7,282 nt of DNA. Origin: an uncultured Rickettsiales bacterium (GTDB lineage Bacteria; Pseudomonadota; Alphaproteobacteria; UBA8366). The notes under the pieces are model-generated. The model was not told the origin of the DNA and ran no database searches. It saw nothing but the letters and a program-made list of their open reading frames with translations. The position numbers and the translations under genes are program-made. The stretch covers positions 1 to 7,282 of the forward strand of contig CAJWTF010000169.1 in assembly GCA_913046825.1 (NCBI GenBank). Reading direction: 5' to 3'. Of the stretch, positions 6,028 to 7,282 are shown piece by piece; the first letter of the stretch is position 1; each line of letters begins with the position of its first letter.

Positions 6028-7282
6028 ATGGCCGGCAAGCTCGAAGCGTTCGCGAAGAAGCATGGCATTAAGTACTTTTTGTTTAATTTCACGGATCTGC
6101 GAGGCGTTCAGCGCTCTAAGCTCGTCCCGGCATCGGCGGCTCCAGCGATGGAACAGAGTGGTGCAGGGTTCGCAGGATTCGCGGCTTATTTGGATATGAC
6201 CCCCGCGTATCCTGATATGTTCGCGGTCCCTGATCCCTCAAGCTTGATACAGCTGCCATGGAAACCGTCAGTGGCCTGGGTCGCTGGCGACTTGGTTATG
6301 GAAGGGGCGCCGGTTGCCCAAGCCCCGCGGGTCGTCTTGAAGCGCCTTCTCAACGCCGCCATGAAAAAAGGGCTTCGCCTGAAGACAGGGGTCGAGGCCG
6401 AATATCACCTGATCGGTCCGGAGGGGACCGATATCTCCGACCATCACGATATCGCCGTCAAGCCGTGCTACGACCAATCCGCGCTCATGCGGCGTTATGA
6501 GGTCATCGCGGAAATTTGCGACGCCATGCTGGGGCTTGGTTGGGGGCCGTATCAGAACGATCATGAGGACGCGAATGGCCAGTTTGAGATGAACTGGGAT
6601 TATGACGACGCGTTGGTGACCGCTGACCGGCATGCATTCTTTAAATTCATGGTGAAGTCGATCGCGGAAAAACACGGGTTGCGCGCGACCTTCATGCCAA
6701 AACCGTTTTTGCATCTGACGGGTAATGGCTGTCACGCTCATGCCTCTGTCTGGGACAAAACGGGCAAGAAGAACTTGTTCTTCGACAAGAAAGACGAGCT
6801 CGGTCTGTCGCAATTGGCACATCATTTTCTCGGCGGTGTCTTGCGCCATGCGGAAGGATTGTGCGCACTCACAAACCCGACCGTGAACAGTTACAAACGC
6901 CTCAATGCGCCGGTAACGGCGTCGGGGGCGACGTGGGCGCCGAACGTGGTGACGTGGGGCGGCAATAATCGCACCCATATGGTGCGCACACCGGATGCTG
7001 GCCGATTGGAGTTCCGCCTCGCCGATGGTGCGGCTAATCCATATTTATTGCAGGCAGCTTATTTGGCGGCGGGTCTGGACGGTATCGAAAATAAGACCGA
7101 TCCCGGTAAGAGATTGGACATCGACATGTATGCGGAGGGACATACAGTCCGTGCACAAAGATTACCGCTCTATCTGATCGACGCGATCCGTGCTTTCGAA
7201 CGCAACAAAACCTTCAAGGCGGCTTTTGGTGATGAATTTGCCGCTGCCTACATAAAGATCAAAACCGATGAGTGGAACGATT
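6028..7282 (+). CDS. gmaS: Glutamine synthetase-family ligase, probable gamma-glutamylmethylamide synthetase (GmaS; type III GlnT-like), 3' end beyond window
   Basis: GmaS ligates methylamine to glutamate with ATP to make gamma-glutamylmethylamide; the closely related type III glutamine synthetase GlnT uses ammonia. The window shows 418 codons of an expected 435 or so, without a stop. Motifs in order: KYFLFNFTDLRG (residues 15-26), GAGFAGFA (45-52), GVEAEYHL with metal-binding Glu123 and Glu125 (121-128), KPCYDQSALMRRY (145-157), YQNDHEDANGQFEMNW with Glu180 and Glu187 (175-190), the ATP-site MPKPF (223-227), TGNGCHAHASVW (231-242), NPTVNSYKRLN (283-293), NNRTHMVR (313-320) and GRLEFRLADGAANPYLLQA (325-343). 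Placement behind mgsABC favours methylamine or another short amine as substrate, but sequence alone cannot separate GmaS from GlnT. The gene order is, as recalled, that of rhizobial glxBCD-glnT. Confidence 0.87.
   Translation, partial: MAGKLEAFAKKHGIKYFLFNFTDLRGVQRSKLVPASAAPAMEQSGAGFAGFAAYLDMTPAYPDMFAVPDPSSLIQLPWKPSVAWVAGDLVMEGAPVAQAPRVVLKRLLNAAMKKGLRLKTGVEAEYHLIGPEGTDISDHHDIAVKPCYDQSALMRRYEVIAEICDAMLGLGWGPYQNDHEDANGQFEMNWDYDDALVTADRHAFFKFMVKSIAEKHGLRATFMPKPFLHLTGNGCHAHASVWDKTGKKNLFFDKKDELGLSQLAHHFLGGVLRHAEGLCALTNPTVNSYKRLNAPVTASGATWAPNVVTWGGNNRTHMVRTPDAGRLEFRLADGAANPYLLQAAYLAAGLDGIENKTDPGKRLDIDMYAEGHTVRAQRLPLYLIDAIRAFERNKTFKAAFGDEFAAAYIKIKTDEWND

Noticed and set aside
6268..6978. Minus-strand open frame of 236 codons opposite gmaS
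   Set aside because: Antisense shadow of a strongly conserved glutamine synthetase-family gene, with no family motif of its own.

Overview
The window looks like chromosomal DNA of a proteobacterium, most likely an alphaproteobacterium. The UbiG-like fragment at the left edge has the alphaproteobacterial style of N-terminus, and the right half is an N-methylglutamate-pathway type cluster, which is common in alphaproteobacterial methylamine users. The organism cannot be named from this sequence. All calls come from reading motifs by eye, without database searches.

Layout. (1) Positions 1-441, minus strand: the N-terminal part of ubiG (ubiquinone biosynthesis O-methyltransferase). It carries an in-frame TAA at 115-117 and runs off the left edge. 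This block is about 43% GC. (2) Around 480-500 there is an abrupt junction. (3) Positions 479-1302, minus strand: a bicupin gene related to gentisate dioxygenases, broken by a -1 frameshift near 1013-1020 and cut short at the junction. (4) Positions 1351-2961, minus strand: an intact Ntn-hydrolase of the gamma-glutamyltransferase family, probably co-transcribed with the bicupin gene. It has no signal peptide and keeps the catalytic threonine, but most residues known to hold the gamma-glutamyl group are replaced. (5) Positions 2962-3083: a divergent control region with clustered GCGAA/TTCGC half-sites. (6) Positions 3084-7282, plus strand: a tight operon mgsA-mgsB-mgsC-gmaS (also named glxB-glxC-glxD-glnT), with the last gene cut by the right edge.

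How the genes work together. In the N-methylglutamate pathway, GmaS joins methylamine to the gamma-carboxyl of glutamate using ATP. MgsABC is a glutamate-synthase-like complex split into three polypeptides: an amidotransferase, a GXGXG beta-helix and an FMN/Fe-S barrel. It converts gamma-glutamylmethylamide to N-methylglutamate, and N-methylglutamate dehydrogenase (MgdABCD, expected outside this window) then oxidises that product. The alternative is an ammonia-using type III glutamine synthetase with a split glutamate synthase; the window does not contain the mgd genes that would decide.

The points most worth a second look are the altered substrate pocket of the GGT-family enzyme and its divergent pairing with a gamma-glutamylamide operon, the three lesions crowded into the left 1.3 kb (real gene decay, or assembly or sequencing error), and the repeated half-sites in the divergent promoter region.
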